The notes under the pieces were generated by a model, which was not told where the DNA came from, ran no database searches, and saw only the letters and a list, made by a program, of their open reading frames with translations. Shown here in pieces: positions 35,798 to 48,838 of a stretch of 64,000 nucleotides of DNA. The DNA is taken from positions 50,474-114,473 of the forward strand of contig JASANE010017652.1 in NCBI GenBank assembly GCA_030248225.1, written 5' to 3'. Both the position numbers and the translations under genes were made by a program. Source of the DNA: Trileptium ribeirensis (Eukaryota > Nematoda > Enoplea > Enoplida > Thoracostomopsidae). Position 1 is the stretch's first letter; the number at the start of each line of letters is the position of its first letter.

Positions 35798-36963
35798 CAT
35801 CCGGTTGAGGGCATCGTTTGGGGTTGCACTATCGATCCTCATGTCTTCGTTCAGTCGATCCATCATCTTTTCTTCGGTCTTCCGTGAGGCCGACGCCCTG
35901 GTGGGTCTAGTATGAACGATGTCTTTGCTACTGCACCTTCTTCCCGGCGAATGACGTATCCGTACCACCGCAGTCTCGATTCTTGCGTCTTCGTTACTAT
36001 AGGTGTTATCCCCATGCGTCTGCGCTAATCGTCATTACTGACATGAACCCATTTTTTTATTCCCAAGCACCATCGCAACATACGCATTTCCATTGCATGA
36101 AGGTCTTGCTCAGCTCTTGCCGCTATTGGCCAGCATTCTGATCCGTATAGAGCAACGGGTCTTATGACGGATTTATAGACTTTCGCCTTCAGGCGCTGTG
36201 GCATGCGGCGGTCGCATAGAATACCGGTTACCTGCCGCCATTTAGCCCAGGCAGCTGTAATCCTCGCACGAACCGCAGCAGTGAGGTCACCATCATTGGT
36301 GATATGGGGTCCGAGGTACTTGAAGATTTGAGTCTTCGTCAGTTCGGTATCATTGATTGTGATGGTGCGTCCGTTTGAGGGCCACATTCCATGTACTCTG
36401 GTTTCTTGATGTTGAGTCTCAATCCGTTATTCGCCAGCCGATCTTTCCAACATTGCGTGTTTTCCTGAAGCTGGCGCCGATCCTTATCCGCCAATAAGAC
36501 ATCATCGGCATATAGTAACGTCCATGGCAGTGCTGTTTGGATGTCAGGAGTCACAGTATGAAGTACCAAGCACAGGATGAACAGAAGTACCAAGAGGGCC
36601 GAACCTTGGTGGACACCGACTTTAATATTAAACGGCTCAGAACCACCTGCTGGACATCGCACTGTGCTGTTGACGTCCCTGTATAGAAGCTTCACCCAGT
36701 CGACGTAGGCTTCAGGGACGTGATGTTTGCGCAATGCCTGCCAGATCAAACTGTGACGAACTCTATCAAAGGCTTTTTCAGGATCCAGGAACGTTATGTG
36801 CTCCGTTTGATTCTTCTCGCGGTGTTTTTTACTAGCAAACGGGAGCATGAATAGCGCAATTGTCCCACATCCCTTGACAAAGCCACATCTTCGACTTGAT
36901 TTTCACAACTTCTCGCTGCTGTCTATAATGCGCTCGAAAATCTTCAACGTGTGGCACAGAATC
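35786..36963 (-). pseudogene. 5'-truncated non-LTR retrotransposon (RTE-like) reverse transcriptase
   Basis: This encoded the reverse transcriptase used for target-primed copying of a LINE. Homology starts at about 36963 with LKIFERII. It continues in another frame with CGFVKGCG, then EKAFDRVRHSLIW, GVHQGSAL and an intact catalytic LLYADDVLLAD (YADD codons 36501-36512). The C-terminal part follows as GSECWP, MEMRMLRW and, after another shift, RPKKRWMDRLNEDM. At least three frame changes separate these pieces. Everything N-terminal, including the endonuclease, is missing, as in typical 5'-truncated copies. The clade is inferred from motifs and the pentamer tail. Confidence 0.85.
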
Positions 36964-37212
36964 AATTTTTTTTATTTCAATCAAACTACAATTGAAAATT
37001 AAAGTTTGATCAAACAAAATATTTGGTGAAACTGGAAACTTTTTTGTTTGCATCACAAATTGTTGCGAGTGATAAGTTTTGGTCAAGACTGATGTTTCTG
37101 GTCTAACAAGTACTATCTATGTAGAGATCGAGGAAAGTTTGCATAAAATTTACTAGTGGGGTACTGGGGCTACTCTCATCCTAAAGATCGGATCCTCCTA
37201 AGACATATTCCC

Positions 37213-38510
37213 TGAGAGATTAATGATAGCCGTGGGTATTAAACGGGTGCAGCATCGCTCCTTGACACGTTCGCACTAAACTATTCATTTCAATCTTATA
37301 AAACGTTGCCTGAAAATTATGGCGTGCGTTATAACAGTAATGATAGCCGTGTGTATCAAACGGGTGCTGCATCCTTCCATTACACATTCGCATTAAAGTG
37401 TTCCTTTCAATCCTATAAAATGTTGCCTGACAATTATGGCGTTATAACAGTAATGATAGCCGTTGGTATCAAACGGGTGCTGCATCCCTCCTTCACACAT
37501 TCGCTCTAAACTGTGCCTTTCAATCCTACAAAATGTTGCCTGACAATTATGGCGTTATAACAGTAATGATAGCCATGGGTATCAAACGGGTGCTGCATCG
37601 CTTCTCCACACATTCGCACTGAACTGTTCCTTTCAATCCTAAAAATGTTGACTGACAATTATAGCGTTACAACAGTAATGATAGCCATGGGTATCAAACG
37701 GGTGCTGCATCGCTTCTTCACACATTCGCACTAAATTGTTCCTTTCAATCCTACAAAATTTTGCCTGACAATTATGGCGTTATAACAGTATAGATAGCCG
37801 TGGGTATTAAACGGGTGCTGCATCCCTCCTTCATACATCCGCACTAAACTATTCATTTCAATCCTATAAAATGTTGCCTGACAATTATGGCGTTATAACA
37901 GTAATGATAGCCGTTGGTATCAAATGGGTGCTGCATCGCTCCTTCACACATTCGCACTAAACTATTCATTTCAATCCTATAAAATGTTGCCTGACAATTA
38001 TGGCATTATAACAGTAATGATAGCCGTGGGTATCAAACGGGTGCTGCATCCCTACTTCACACATCCGCACTAAACTGTTCCTTTCAATCCTACAAAATGT
38101 TGTCTGACAATTATGGCGTTATAACAGTATAGATCATACATGCCGGCTGGGGTAACCCCCTGAGGTCCGGACGCCCCCCGGGCCGAAAAGCCAGGGGGTA
38201 ACCCCCCTGGGGCTGGGGTGGCAGGGCTTGGCGGCTCCTCGACGAGTTTCGAAGTAGGACCTTAGTGCAGAACAAATTAATGCTTCGAAGAGGGTTTGTG
38301 TTTTAATAATTTTTTGCAAAAACTGCACTCATACGCGAAAAATTGGGCTGCGAGGACCGAAAAAAAGGCAATTCCTAGACTAAACTGTTCCTTTCAATCC
38401 TACAAAATGTTGCCTGAAAATTATGGCGTTATAACAGTAATGATAGCCGTGGGTATCAAACGGGTGCTGTATCGCTCCTTCACACATTAGCACTGAACTG
38501 TTCATTTCAA
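37213..38510. repeat. Tandem array, about 113-bp unit, interrupted once
   Basis: Units contain TGATAGCCGTGGGTATCAAA, CGGGTGCTGCATC, TTTCAATCCTA and TTGCCTGACAATTATGGCG. Starts at 37224, 37341, 37454, 37567 and 37679, then on to 38018, give a period of 112-117 bp. A 250-bp foreign segment breaks the array at about 38126-38378, after which at least one more unit follows. Confidence 0.93.
38126..38378. other. GC-rich segment inserted in the 113-bp array
   Basis: The segment begins near CATACATGCCGGCTGGGG and contains nested CCCCC/GGGGG palindromes (GGGGTAACCCCCTGAGG, CCAGGGGGTAACCCCCC). Its composition is unlike that of the array. It resembles the GC-rich cores of other islets here. No clear terminal repeats or target duplication were found. 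Confidence 0.6.
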
Positions 38511-39572
38511 TCCTATCTCGGTTAATATTAAACCCTAATCTTATCTCGGTGAAATAATAAATGCGAATTGTGATGCTGATATTTTTAGCGTTTGTTTTAA
38601 GTACTTCAAATTATAATACTTTGAACACCACCATTTAGTTCGCCAAAATACCATTTTCAAACACCGATAATTTTACTTATAACTCTTCACCAAAAACATT
38701 CTCTTGACAAACTCCAGAGGAGGTTATAGTTGTAGGAAATGCTTCAACAATTTTATAGCAGCATAGTTGTTTTGATTTCACTTCTGGGGTAACACTTATG
38801 CTGCTAGAACTGATGCCGGGGACAAGCAGTACACAAAGCGATTAATGAACGTACAGATACGTCAAACGTCAAGCGACAATATTCAAACAAACAAACAAAA
38901 TCCAATATGCCACTCGCGCACAATTGAACATAAAATATTTATATAAATTGTTTTTCGGAAATCATTCCAACGATTTATATATTTAAGTGTAGTGATTTCG
39001 CATATTCCACTGCATTGTACCCATTATTGCCACAATATAGATGTAGATAGCAACTAATTTGTGGTGTGCTATACATTTTAGATCTTTCTATAAATGTAAT
39101 TTTCAATAATTTAATATTGCTCTATAGATATTCATATAAGCATGATTTTTTTCTTTCTTCATTTAACTAGTTAATACAGCTGTTTTATTGCAGCTTCAGA
39201 AGGAATAATAATGTTTTTTCTATACATCCTTGTTGTACTAACAATAAATTGTCGTCTAAATTGTCCTTTTTGTTTTTATACGTTAATTTCGTTTTCTGAG
39301 TAGACGCCTAGAGTTGCTTCACGAGGAATGTTGTTTTTCACGAAATGTGTTTATACGTTTTTATGTTAAAAACACTAAGCGCATCAGTCGACAAATTCCC
39401 AACTACCGTGAAAATTACTTACAAAATCAATAAGGCAAAATACTGAACTTATAAACCTGAATCCCAGCTATATGATATAATACTAAGCACTTCGGTCGAC
39501 GAATTCCAACTACTTTGAAAATTGAAATTTATTGATCGTTGAAAAAAGAAACAAAGAACAATAGCAACAGGG
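38511..39572. other. Non-coding spacer with a dispersed-repeat copy
   Basis: AT-rich and without a recognisable gene. Positions 39370-39480 (ACTAAGCGC, GTCGACAAATTC, CTGAATCCCAGCTAT) resemble 57655-57785, and part of the motif recurs at 39482-39525. This indicates a small dispersed repeat family. Confidence 0.55.
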
Positions 39573-39576
39573 TTAA

Positions 39577-41573
39577 CCCGTTTTTTCCCACTGTTCGTTT
39601 TTACGAACATAAAAATTTCGGCGCGCCAGACATGCATGAGTATACTTAATCTGATTTCTCTATGTCAAATTTATATAGCACTTGCTAGTTAATTATTGCG
39701 TGCAAAAATATAGTGTAAATTCTTGCCATATATTTTCTGACCTATAGCTGAAGTTCGCTATAATGACATATGCCGAGCGACGTGTTCCCAGCTTGGTGTA
39801 AAAAGCTTTGTATTTAGGTTCTTTTATATTATAAGTTCTGTGCTGCACAAAAAGGCCTAAATGATAATGTTAGTACTAAATTTGTATTCGTTAATACCAT
39901 TTATCCGTGAGACGAGGTGTTTTGTTCCCAGTGTTCGTGAAAACGAACACTGGGCTTGAAAGGGTGCATAGCCAGCACAAAAAGTTTGCGTAAGTTACGC
40001 TATTCAAATTCCTATTTTCGGGCATTACGCACCATGCGCCATGTTTTGTGCTATTATGTGCGTCAAAATCAGCCGAAAATCACTGCTTGCTGTATTTGGA
40101 TAGCAGGGACGAGGATAAACCGGGCCAAGCTGACAAACTGAGCAGTCGCCTATTACGTGCGTGCGCAACTGGCATTGTTCAGAGTGTAGGGCATGCGTTG
40201 AAACCGAACGTCGACGAAATAAAACGATACTTACCTGTAGCGACAACAGAAAACTTTCGCAAGACGATAAATTTGCCAAATGTGGCTTCTTTTATTGCAC
40301 ACTGAACAAACGGTTTTAAATTTTTTTGAAATTCCCGAGAAGCTGTGCGTCGATGAAAGTATGGCTCTTGATTTTGGACGATATGGAACGAAACAGTTTG
40401 CTAAACCAACCAGGTTCGGATGCAAATTTTGGTGTCTTTGCGATCATACTTATTACTTGTTTCAATTCGAACTGTAGCAAGGATCTGGATTGTACAGTAG
40501 TGAATTAGGGTTGAGTGGTACCTTTGTCCTTGAGCTGTTGCCCGAATTGCCGGCCAATTCGTTCAATGTACATGAAGACAGATATTTTTTGTCATAAACG
40601 CTTGCTAATATGCTTATATACAAAGAGCTACACGGAGACTGTAATGACAGCCCGGTTAGAAGGCTGCGCAATTGTTCAAAAGTGGACGCTTGCAAAAAAC
40701 CTCCGCTGGAGTCATATAAAAGGAATGTTTTTGGTATTGTGGTCACTGCCCGGATTGAAAACCATGCATTACACCTTATCTCATCCGCTGGCCCGAAGGA
40801 GCCAGTCCAAACAGTTTTCGACGGAGCTTAGGAACAGAGGAAGAAAGTACCGATTCCTATCCAGAATAATATTATAACAGTTTTATCGGAGGATTAGACT
40901 GCATAGACCCAAACATTGACAATTATCGTGTGGCTGTGCGAAGAAAGAAGTGTTTGTGGGCTGCTGGATACGTCTGGAGAAGTCTATTCACTGGAAACGT
41001 CTGTTCACAACACTTGGCAAATACACAGGCGGTCTGGTGACAAAACTATGGATCTACTGATATTTCTTGGTCGAATTGTTAACTTTTATTTGGTATTGAC
41101 TGCATTCCGTGTGCTAAGCACGAGATGCGTATCGATATCCCGTTACGAAAGGAAGTGGTAAACGCTCCCTTATTCTAGCCGAAAGGGAAGGGCGTTGCGG
41201 CTTATACAAGAAAAATGCGCCATTGAAATGCGACCGATGTGACTTTCGGCTTCACAAAAATTGTTTTCCGTAATTTCGTAATAAATAACTGGTTATTAGG
41301 GTTTTTCAATCTATTTGAAGACCAATTTTATGGCATGCTCAGTATACCTGCTTATAGTATGGAGAATTTGGAATAGATTTTTACTTTGAAAATGTTGAAA
41401 GTTCACGTAGTCGTTGTTGCCCGGTGTTCGTTTTTACGAACATGTGATAATAAGAGTAAATAACCTAAAATCGAACAAAAACAAGAATTGTGTTGTTAGT
41501 TATACTCAATAGAGCCTGAAGAAATTAAATTTCTAAGTTTCGATAAGAAAACCAAAACTCAGGCAAAAACGGG
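39577..41573 (+). mobile_element. Decayed piggyBac element with intact TTAA ends
   Basis: The element is bounded by TTAA (39573-39576 and 41574-41577), the hallmark target. The ends are inverted repeats CCCGTTTTT followed by a T/G difference and CC. Subterminal palindromes TGTTCGTTTTTACGAACA lie near each end (about 39590 and 41423), and a variant (GTGTTCGTGAAAACGAACAC) lies at about 39936. At 1997 bp it is near autonomous length with some internal loss. A broken transposase is on the plus strand. Confidence 0.93.
40048..41273 (+). pseudogene. piggyBac transposase remnant
   Basis: This was a cut-and-paste transposase with a DDD catalytic triad. All three Asp codons are still visible. The first is in LCVDESM (40352-40354), the second in HEDRYF (40577-40579) and the third in GGLDCIDPNIDNYRV (40897-40899). 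Between them are in-frame stops and frameshifts (for example stops near 40475 and 40591). KQFAKPTRFGCKFWCLCDH after the first block is a strong family signature. The C-terminus keeps a Cys-rich finger (CDRCDFRLHKNCFP) and ends at 41271-41273. The N-terminal part before 40330 looks shortened. Confidence 0.9.
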
Positions 41574-41577
41574 TTAA

Positions 41578-43189
41578 TCAAGAGGTCTTGACTACTAGCT
41601 ATGAAATAAAATTGTCAATATATTAACCGAAACATGATATATTTAATTCATAAAAAACTTGAAACTCGTTTGAACCGTATTCCCCGCACCCATCAGCTGG
41701 GATATAGCCAAAAGTAGTTAAAGGCACAACAAGGGTACTATATATTCGCGGCGAAATAATGTAATGTGTTATCCTTCTATAAAGCTATGGGTTTGATACA
41801 AAAAATACGTATATCCTAGAATTTATACTAAATACCCAGTGGCAGTTGAGAGTTCCTGTAATTGTTTAGTCCTTATTCGACGCCTATTTTACCTTCATCC
41901 ACGTCCTTAAAACGGTCAGATAAACTCAAACCGAAACCAAATCTTGCTTTGGTTTTAAATTTTACAGAGGAATTACTACTTTTTACGTATATTTCAACAG
42001 AATATACATTTAATAGCGCGACCGTTCTGTTATATAACGACCTAAAGTATTCATCTCAATGCAGCAACGTGTTCAAATAGCGAGTAAACATAAAATCGCC
42101 TGAAACCGTATGGTGGTAGTATCAGAAACATTTCAATATATGTTGCTACAAGTTTTACAACGCATTTGGAGTTCGTCGAGGTATATATATTATACAATAC
42201 TAGCATTCACCAAATTGGTATTTCCCTGATTTAGAAAGAGGCCAACAACCCACTATTCTACTATCAGAACTGTGCGCGCTTAGCAATTAAATACCCGCTG
42301 AACAGATTTAATTTTTCTGCACCGCGTTTAATTGAAACGCAGCGAGCAGTTTCCTCAAATAGCGCACATTATTGTCACACAAATCCTGTTTTCTGTTTGT
42401 TGGTCTCATAAGTGTTTATCAGATTGAATGATTTGGGCCTACTTTTCATTCGACGCGTATAATGAAATGTAATTGGGCACATGGCTTTGTTTTCGGACTG
42501 GTCTAATGACTTCCTACCTAAATTCAGACGAGACATTTTGATTTTTGCCATGTTCTGTCATCTAACACTTTATGCAATAAGTTTTGTCAGATGAAAAATT
42601 GGAATGGAATTTTTCAAAATTTTGTCAAAATTTAATTCTTTCTTGTCGGAGGTAAAGACAGGATTATATTGCCATTTAATCCATTAAACACACAAGCTGC
42701 ATTGTTTTATTCCTATATATTACATGCTATTAATCCTGCGGAACGCTTGTGGAGCTAAATTTGGAATATTCAATTTTTTTTGACAATTTTAAAATTTTGC
42801 CACTCTCTCAACATTGCTCGTAGCTTAGTAGTATGATAAAGGCCGGTCCTGCGTCAAATTATTAAGGACCTGTCAAATTTTTGGGGAAAATGATTTATGA
42901 ACCGCCAAAAATGATTAATTAACTCTGCTCACGTGATGTCATGATTAATGACTTTGAGAAAGGTTACTGACAGCTGATTAATGACGCTCCTATAACAAAT
43001 ACATACCCACATATGTTATAATAAATACATATACATATATGCTTGGGTACCTATATCCACTGTTAAATAAATGCACATATAAACATTATATATACAAGCT
43101 ATTCCTATGCTAGGTGACAGATATAATAACATAGACTACGATTTTGTTGAGGTTAATAGTAAGATTACGGTCCAGGTAAACTTTTAATC
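41578..43189. other. Non-coding spacer
   Basis: AT-rich. No gene is recognised. A 72-codon plus frame at 41862-42080 has no known motif. ATAC/ATAT simple-sequence tracts lie near 43000-43110. Confidence 0.5.
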
Positions 43190-46100
43190 GGGACAGCACC
43201 ATATCAGCCAATTCCAAAGCTGACAAAATGTATATACTTTAATGCACGAGGCCTTTGCAACAAGCTTTTAAATCTGGACGTTATGCTTGCATCGAGATCT
43301 CACTCAGTAATTGCAGTCTTTGCTAAATTACGTGGATGCGGAGTTGCAATGTTTGTCTATAAGTATCTGGAGTGTGCTCCGCTGCTAAATTTTCCCGAAC
43401 AAGTTCGTGTTGTAGAAGGTATAGCAGTGGACATATTTCTATCCGTGAAAACTCGAGTCATGTACATATGCCGCCTACCCAACTGCATTTCCGAACTAAA
43501 TTCTTTGCTGTAGTCATTCATATCTCATGCATGTAAAGTTTCATGGCTCCTCGTTGTAGTGCGAGATTTTAACGTCCCCGACATTGGGTGTAGAAATACA
43601 TTACCTGTAGCAACCGAACACGAATTATTTTATAATATGGTTCTCGAATCTACTCTCACTCAGTCGGTAAATTTTCGTATACGCGGAACAAAGACACTTG
43701 ATCTACTTCTTATGAACTTCCCGCGGCATGTCGTGCCGTTTAATATTGCGAGAATTTTATAAATTCAGATTATTTCTCTATTGATTTCATGGTAGCCACC
43801 GCCAAAAATCTAATCAAATTCTGCTCAAAGACAACTATCGACTTTAAAATGCAAACTTTAAAAGACTCAACGACTTTCTTCTTTCAACTGATTGGAACTC
43901 ATTATTATGAATCAACCTTAAGATGTGTGCACCTAGTGCCGGATTCTGTCACAGAGCAAATTCCGGCTCGTGACAAAAAGGCACAGCCGCATCTGGCCCT
44001 TCATAAATAAAATAAATAGCTAAGCAATGCTAGTACGTTTGTACGAGCCGGAAGTGGCTATGTCTCAGGGTTTGATAACCCGGACGGACTACTGAAAAAA
44101 TATTTTTTACATTCAGTTTAGCAAATTGTGTTACTGAGAAAATATTTCGCTCTGGGCCCAAAAAAGCCAAGATTAGCAGTAATTAACGCAAGACGCATAA
44201 ATGCATGCAAAATATAAATACATAAATATCGCTATTTTCAAAATTTTTGTTTAAGCGCCTTTTACAAGCTAATATAGTAGCTATGTAAAACCCTCTCTTT
44301 TATGCATTAAAATTATGCTTTTGTAACTGAAAGGATGTGTTACGAATATATGACCATAATTATCACCAATTTACATTTGTTTCGCGATTTTCCATTGTCA
44401 TATATTTCCGGCTTTTCGAGCGGATTCCGGCCCTTGTGACAATTTATCAGCCTAGCTAAATATATTTTTAGGGCCTGGCTCGGCCAAAAAAATGTCACGC
44501 TGGCTGATCGCGGCTAGCCAAGCATGGCTTTAGGACCGCTGCAGACTCTGACAAAATCCAGCCATGCTGCACACATCTTAAGGTAGATAATGCATTACAC
44601 TTGTCATGAATGTAAATGATGAATGTTTGATATTTGATAATATAATGTTATAAGTATGTGATCTATATGTACCCAAACGATTCATACCGCACTGGAAAAA
44701 TAAAACTTGCCCGAATTATATCAAAAACTCCGCCGTAGTAAATTAGTGCTGTAGTCTGTAGATAAATAGGTAAACAATAAGGAGACATGTCAGAGTACAG
44801 AAGAGCTGCCAAAAATAACAGCCAAACCGTTAAGAAACTAAGAGTAAGGGAAGGTACAAATATCTTTAATTCTGGAAGCCAAATGCTCTGTCCAGTAACG
44901 TAAAAACGCGTAGCTCAACAGCGACTGGCATAAGTGCACTAAAATTGCCAAGTGGAGAAATTGCTACGGACGATCCAATTAGATCGGAAATCTTAACTAA
45001 CGCCTTTCAAGGCATCTATTCAATTTTCGACAACACTTTTCCAACGTTTACAAATAACGTCGCTCATCAGTTGATGTGGATGTCGTTTACACCTTATGAT
45101 GTTCATTTATGTGTAACAGAGTTAAATCCTACAAATAACCATGCACCAGATACCTTCAGGCAGTTCTTTTTGCGCAAAGTGAAAGACGCAATTAGTATTC
45201 CACTCGCAAATCTGCAAAGATATACACATGATCCAATATATATTTGTATTTGTATTTTTCGAGCAGTCTCCTTCGTCACTGGTTGCGTATCCCATATGTG
45301 GCGACACGCTGATGTGATCGGAATATATAAAAAATTAGACCCCACGGACCCTTTAAATTACCGTCCGGTGTAGTTGCTCTCAAACTGCTGCAAAATCCTG
45401 GAACGGATCATTAATAAGTGCTTGCTAAATCATGTCAAAACATCAAATATTTTATCTCAAAATCAACATGGGTTTATCGCAAAACGGTTCACTAGCACTC
45501 AATTAATCGAGAGTGTCTGGAACTGGGCAAACGATATAGACAAAATCTATTAGTAGACGTAGCTTATAGCAATTTTGCGAAGGCGTTCGACACTGTTTCC
45601 CACACGAAACTTGTGTATAAGCTCTCGAGTCTCGGAATATCTCGTAAATGTCTAGCTTGGTTAAATACCATTTTCTCAAGCAGGAAGTTTCGGATTGAAA
45701 TAACAACAGCTATTTCAACAACAAATTTGTTCTATCTGGTGTTCCTCAAGGCAGTGTACTTGGACCAACATTATTCACGTTATATATTAATGAATTGATT
45801 ATGCTAAAATATGCTCTAACGTTAAAATAAAGTTGTTTGCCAATGATGTTAAATTATACATAACGATCCCAGAAGAAAATAGTCAAATTGCTAATACAAA
45901 ATACTCTAAACTGAACTTTGGGGTAGTCTGAAAAATGACAACTTACGATCTCGGTTTCAAAATGTCAAATTTTGCACAAAGGGCGTAAAAACCCTGTCAG
46001 GAAATACTGTACCACAAAACGAAATCCGTCGCGATCTCGGAGTATCCATCACTAAAGATTTAAAATTCAAGCATAATGGCAGAGATATTGTGAGCAAAGC

Positions 46101-46400
46101 ATACCGAATATCTAATATACTTTTCCCCTGTTTCTTAACTTTTGATACGATTCAATTTTAAAACTATCACCTATTACCCAAACGCGAACACGTGGCCACA
46201 ATGGCAGAATATATAAACCTACGTTCAGAACCAAAGTACTACACCATATATTTCCAATGCCGGTAATATAATATTGGAATGCCTTACCATCAACAATTGA
46301 CGGAATACCTTTAGTTACGGCTTCAAGCTCAAAAGTGTTTAAAATACTACTAAGTAAAGTAGATTTTGCAAATAATTTAAAATACGATAGAAAATTATAG
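43190..46400 (+). mobile_element. Decayed CR1-like LINE (endonuclease and reverse transcriptase)
   Basis: A plus-strand non-LTR retrotransposon ORF2 broken by many stops and shifts. Pieces follow the expected order: endonuclease from about 43230 (YFNARGLCNKL), its DFNVPDI block at about 43565, linker pieces near 44780-45000, reverse transcriptase from 45350 (NYRPV, then NCCKILERII, QHGFIAKRFTSTQLIE, KAFDTVSHTKL, GVPQGSVLGPTLF). The C-terminal region (RRDLGVSITKDLKFKH near 46030; WNALPS near 46280) ends at a stop at 46398-46400. The catalytic box reads FAND (45836-45847) in place of FADD. The 44030-44760 part is unrecognisable. Confidence 0.88.
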
Positions 46401-48838
46401 TTGATCAATGGTGGTACTGTCTCACATCAGGTTATTTATGTTTGTCCTAATAAATACTGAATTATAAATATATATTACGATCTGGCCAATAAAATCAAAA
46501 GGTAGGAAATTTTTTTCAGTACTACTCAATCAGGTTGATATAAGATCTTTTAAATTACTACAGATATACAGGCAGATGTAAAAGGCGAGGTTTTACCCCC
46601 TTTCTGCCCTTATGTTATTCGTTTCCTTATGTGAATTGTATACCTTATTATAAACATGTGTGGCAATGTTTTGCGAACGCTAGTAAGCATGTTGTGCGGA
46701 CGACGCATAATGAATTCTCATTCTCGATTCGTATGAACGCGCTTTAGAAACAGAACACTGCAGTAAATGTAAAGTCTCGTATGAACCATAGGAACTGAAT
46801 AAATTTGTATTTTTGTATGCTACAAGTACATACACGTATAAGCGTACATGCTGTGAGGGCAAAGGCTTTTGTGTTGGAAGAACTCCCTCTCACAATCGCG
46901 TTACTTACGGCAAACCATGTGCGCTATTTCATATTGCCAAGCGACTAAATTCAAGCTGTTGCCGCATTCGATAAATTGAAAATCCTGATTTCCAAACTTC
47001 TGCATCACGCTAAGATGTGTTCATCAAATATTTCTATTGTTTTAGCTGCTGTGTGTTTCTATATTGTTTTATTTAATGACGGTGGGCGACTTTGTTCTGC
47101 CCTGGATTTCAATCATTTGGTCACAACTAACTTATTGGACTACCAAGGGTGCGGCATTTCTGAGCCTAGCTTCTCTCCACGGGTTCGTGTCGCAACTCAA
47201 CTAGCAGCGCGTAGGGTCAGTTGGGTAAACCTTGAACTCGCTCCGGTACTGTCTTCCATCGCGCTGCTCTTGCAGTCGTTTTTTTGTTTGTCTGTGTCTT
47301 TCTGCCCGTTTGGCCTCTAAAATTAAGAAACTGAAAAATATGGGAAACTGCAAACGTGGGAAACGTGAAACCGGAGAAAATATCACATTTTGTTGTGCGT
47401 GTTACCTTTCGTTTCTATTCTATTTCTGCGCTGGGTGATTTTATTGAACGCGATCAGTGCAATTCCTGTTGTAATGCCTCGTGTTCAATTTCACTCTTTC
47501 TATATGCCTTTAAACGTGCAATACCAGACAGCTTTTTTGCGGTTTAGCACGGCATATGGGCTGAAAGTTTTACCTTCTTTCGCGGCTTGTTTATCTCTCG
47601 GCGGTAGTGTGGTACTTCAAAGTTATCCACCGGCATCGTTATCTGTGGCATCGGTGTGTTACTTTTACAATTTTTGGTGCATTATGTGCGCGGTCCCAAA
47701 CTAAATTGCACTGTGTAAATATTTTGTTCGTAATTTTAATTTCCGTTGCAATCGTTGTACAGTATTGCAATTAAAACCTGCTTCAGCTTAGATTATATTT
47801 GACCGTGTGAACGGGTGATTTTTACTGTTAATTTATCTGCTTTGACTTCATCAGCACTCATCTGGTCGGCACATTGATCTCGCTAGCCGTCGTTCGGATT
47901 CAAAATTAAGAAATAACCCTTGGTGAAGGTCAGAGAGAAACGAGCTGTTAAGTAATATTAGCAATTTTGTAGACCGGCATCACGGTATACTAATGTCATA
48001 TAATCTGCAGTGTTTTTAATATTGTCAACTTTCGAAGGAGTTTTATTTGTTTTATCTTGATGGTGTTTGTTGGCAGTGCCTGGCACTGTCGTATTGTATA
48101 TGGCGTCCAGGTAATCCTTTTCGTTTATAGAGCGACCTACTGGAATTCGACTTCAAGCAGGCAGTGCTATTATTGGTCAAGTATTTATTTTTGTCAACCA
48201 AACTAGACTTTCTGCAAAAAGGGATTATCTAGTGTTATTTATAAAAAAATACAAGATTTTAATTACATTCCAAGGCTGATTTATTGCCTTGATTTCTGCG
48301 GTATTTTCGGCTCAATCTCGTCGATATTTTCAGCAAATAAACGTCGCTTGCCAGATGAGATAAAACAACCTCATTCAGATAAAACTTTTTCGGCTTCAGC
48401 CGGTTCAAAGTTTCTCTCATCTAGGTTTGTTTATCTTTGTTTGAAGACTCTGTTTTTACTCATTTTATAATCCATAACCTTACAGTAGAGTGGAAAGCAA
48501 CTTTGATACTTTTGCCGCTAAGTGCACTCATTTCTTGGTCGCTTTTTGGAGTGAACTTTTTGAAGTAACTATGGTGTGACCTGGAGTATCGGCGTTTGTA
48601 ATTGGCTGGAGAAACTAACTCACTTTGGTTGTGGCTCTGGAGTATAAAACGTAGAGTTCACTGAACTTGCGGAGCTCAGTTTGGTCTCACGGTCAGTTTT
48701 TCTTGCGGTACGATTTTACTTAATTTTATCGTTAAAGTTAAAGTCTTTGATAAGTGAGGCTTGCTGAGGTTGTGAGTGGTTGTGGTGTTTCAACGTTGAA
48801 TTGCCCGACTTTCAATTTATCTGTCACACACTATTTCT
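46401..48838. other. Unassigned stretch, slightly less AT-rich
   Basis: No family is recognised. A 114-codon plus frame at 46976-47320 contains a hydrophobic, signal-like stretch (ISIVLAAVCFYIVLF) but no known domain. Overlapping frames of similar length nearby argue against reading much into it. Near 48650 a GTATAAAACG box is followed by a mixed-composition sequence that could be a promoter or a retroelement leader. Confidence 0.35.

Noticed and set aside
46976..47320. 114-codon plus frame with a hydrophobic segment as a secreted protein
   Set aside because: Overlapping frames of similar length, no known domain and a transposon-rich context make chance likely.
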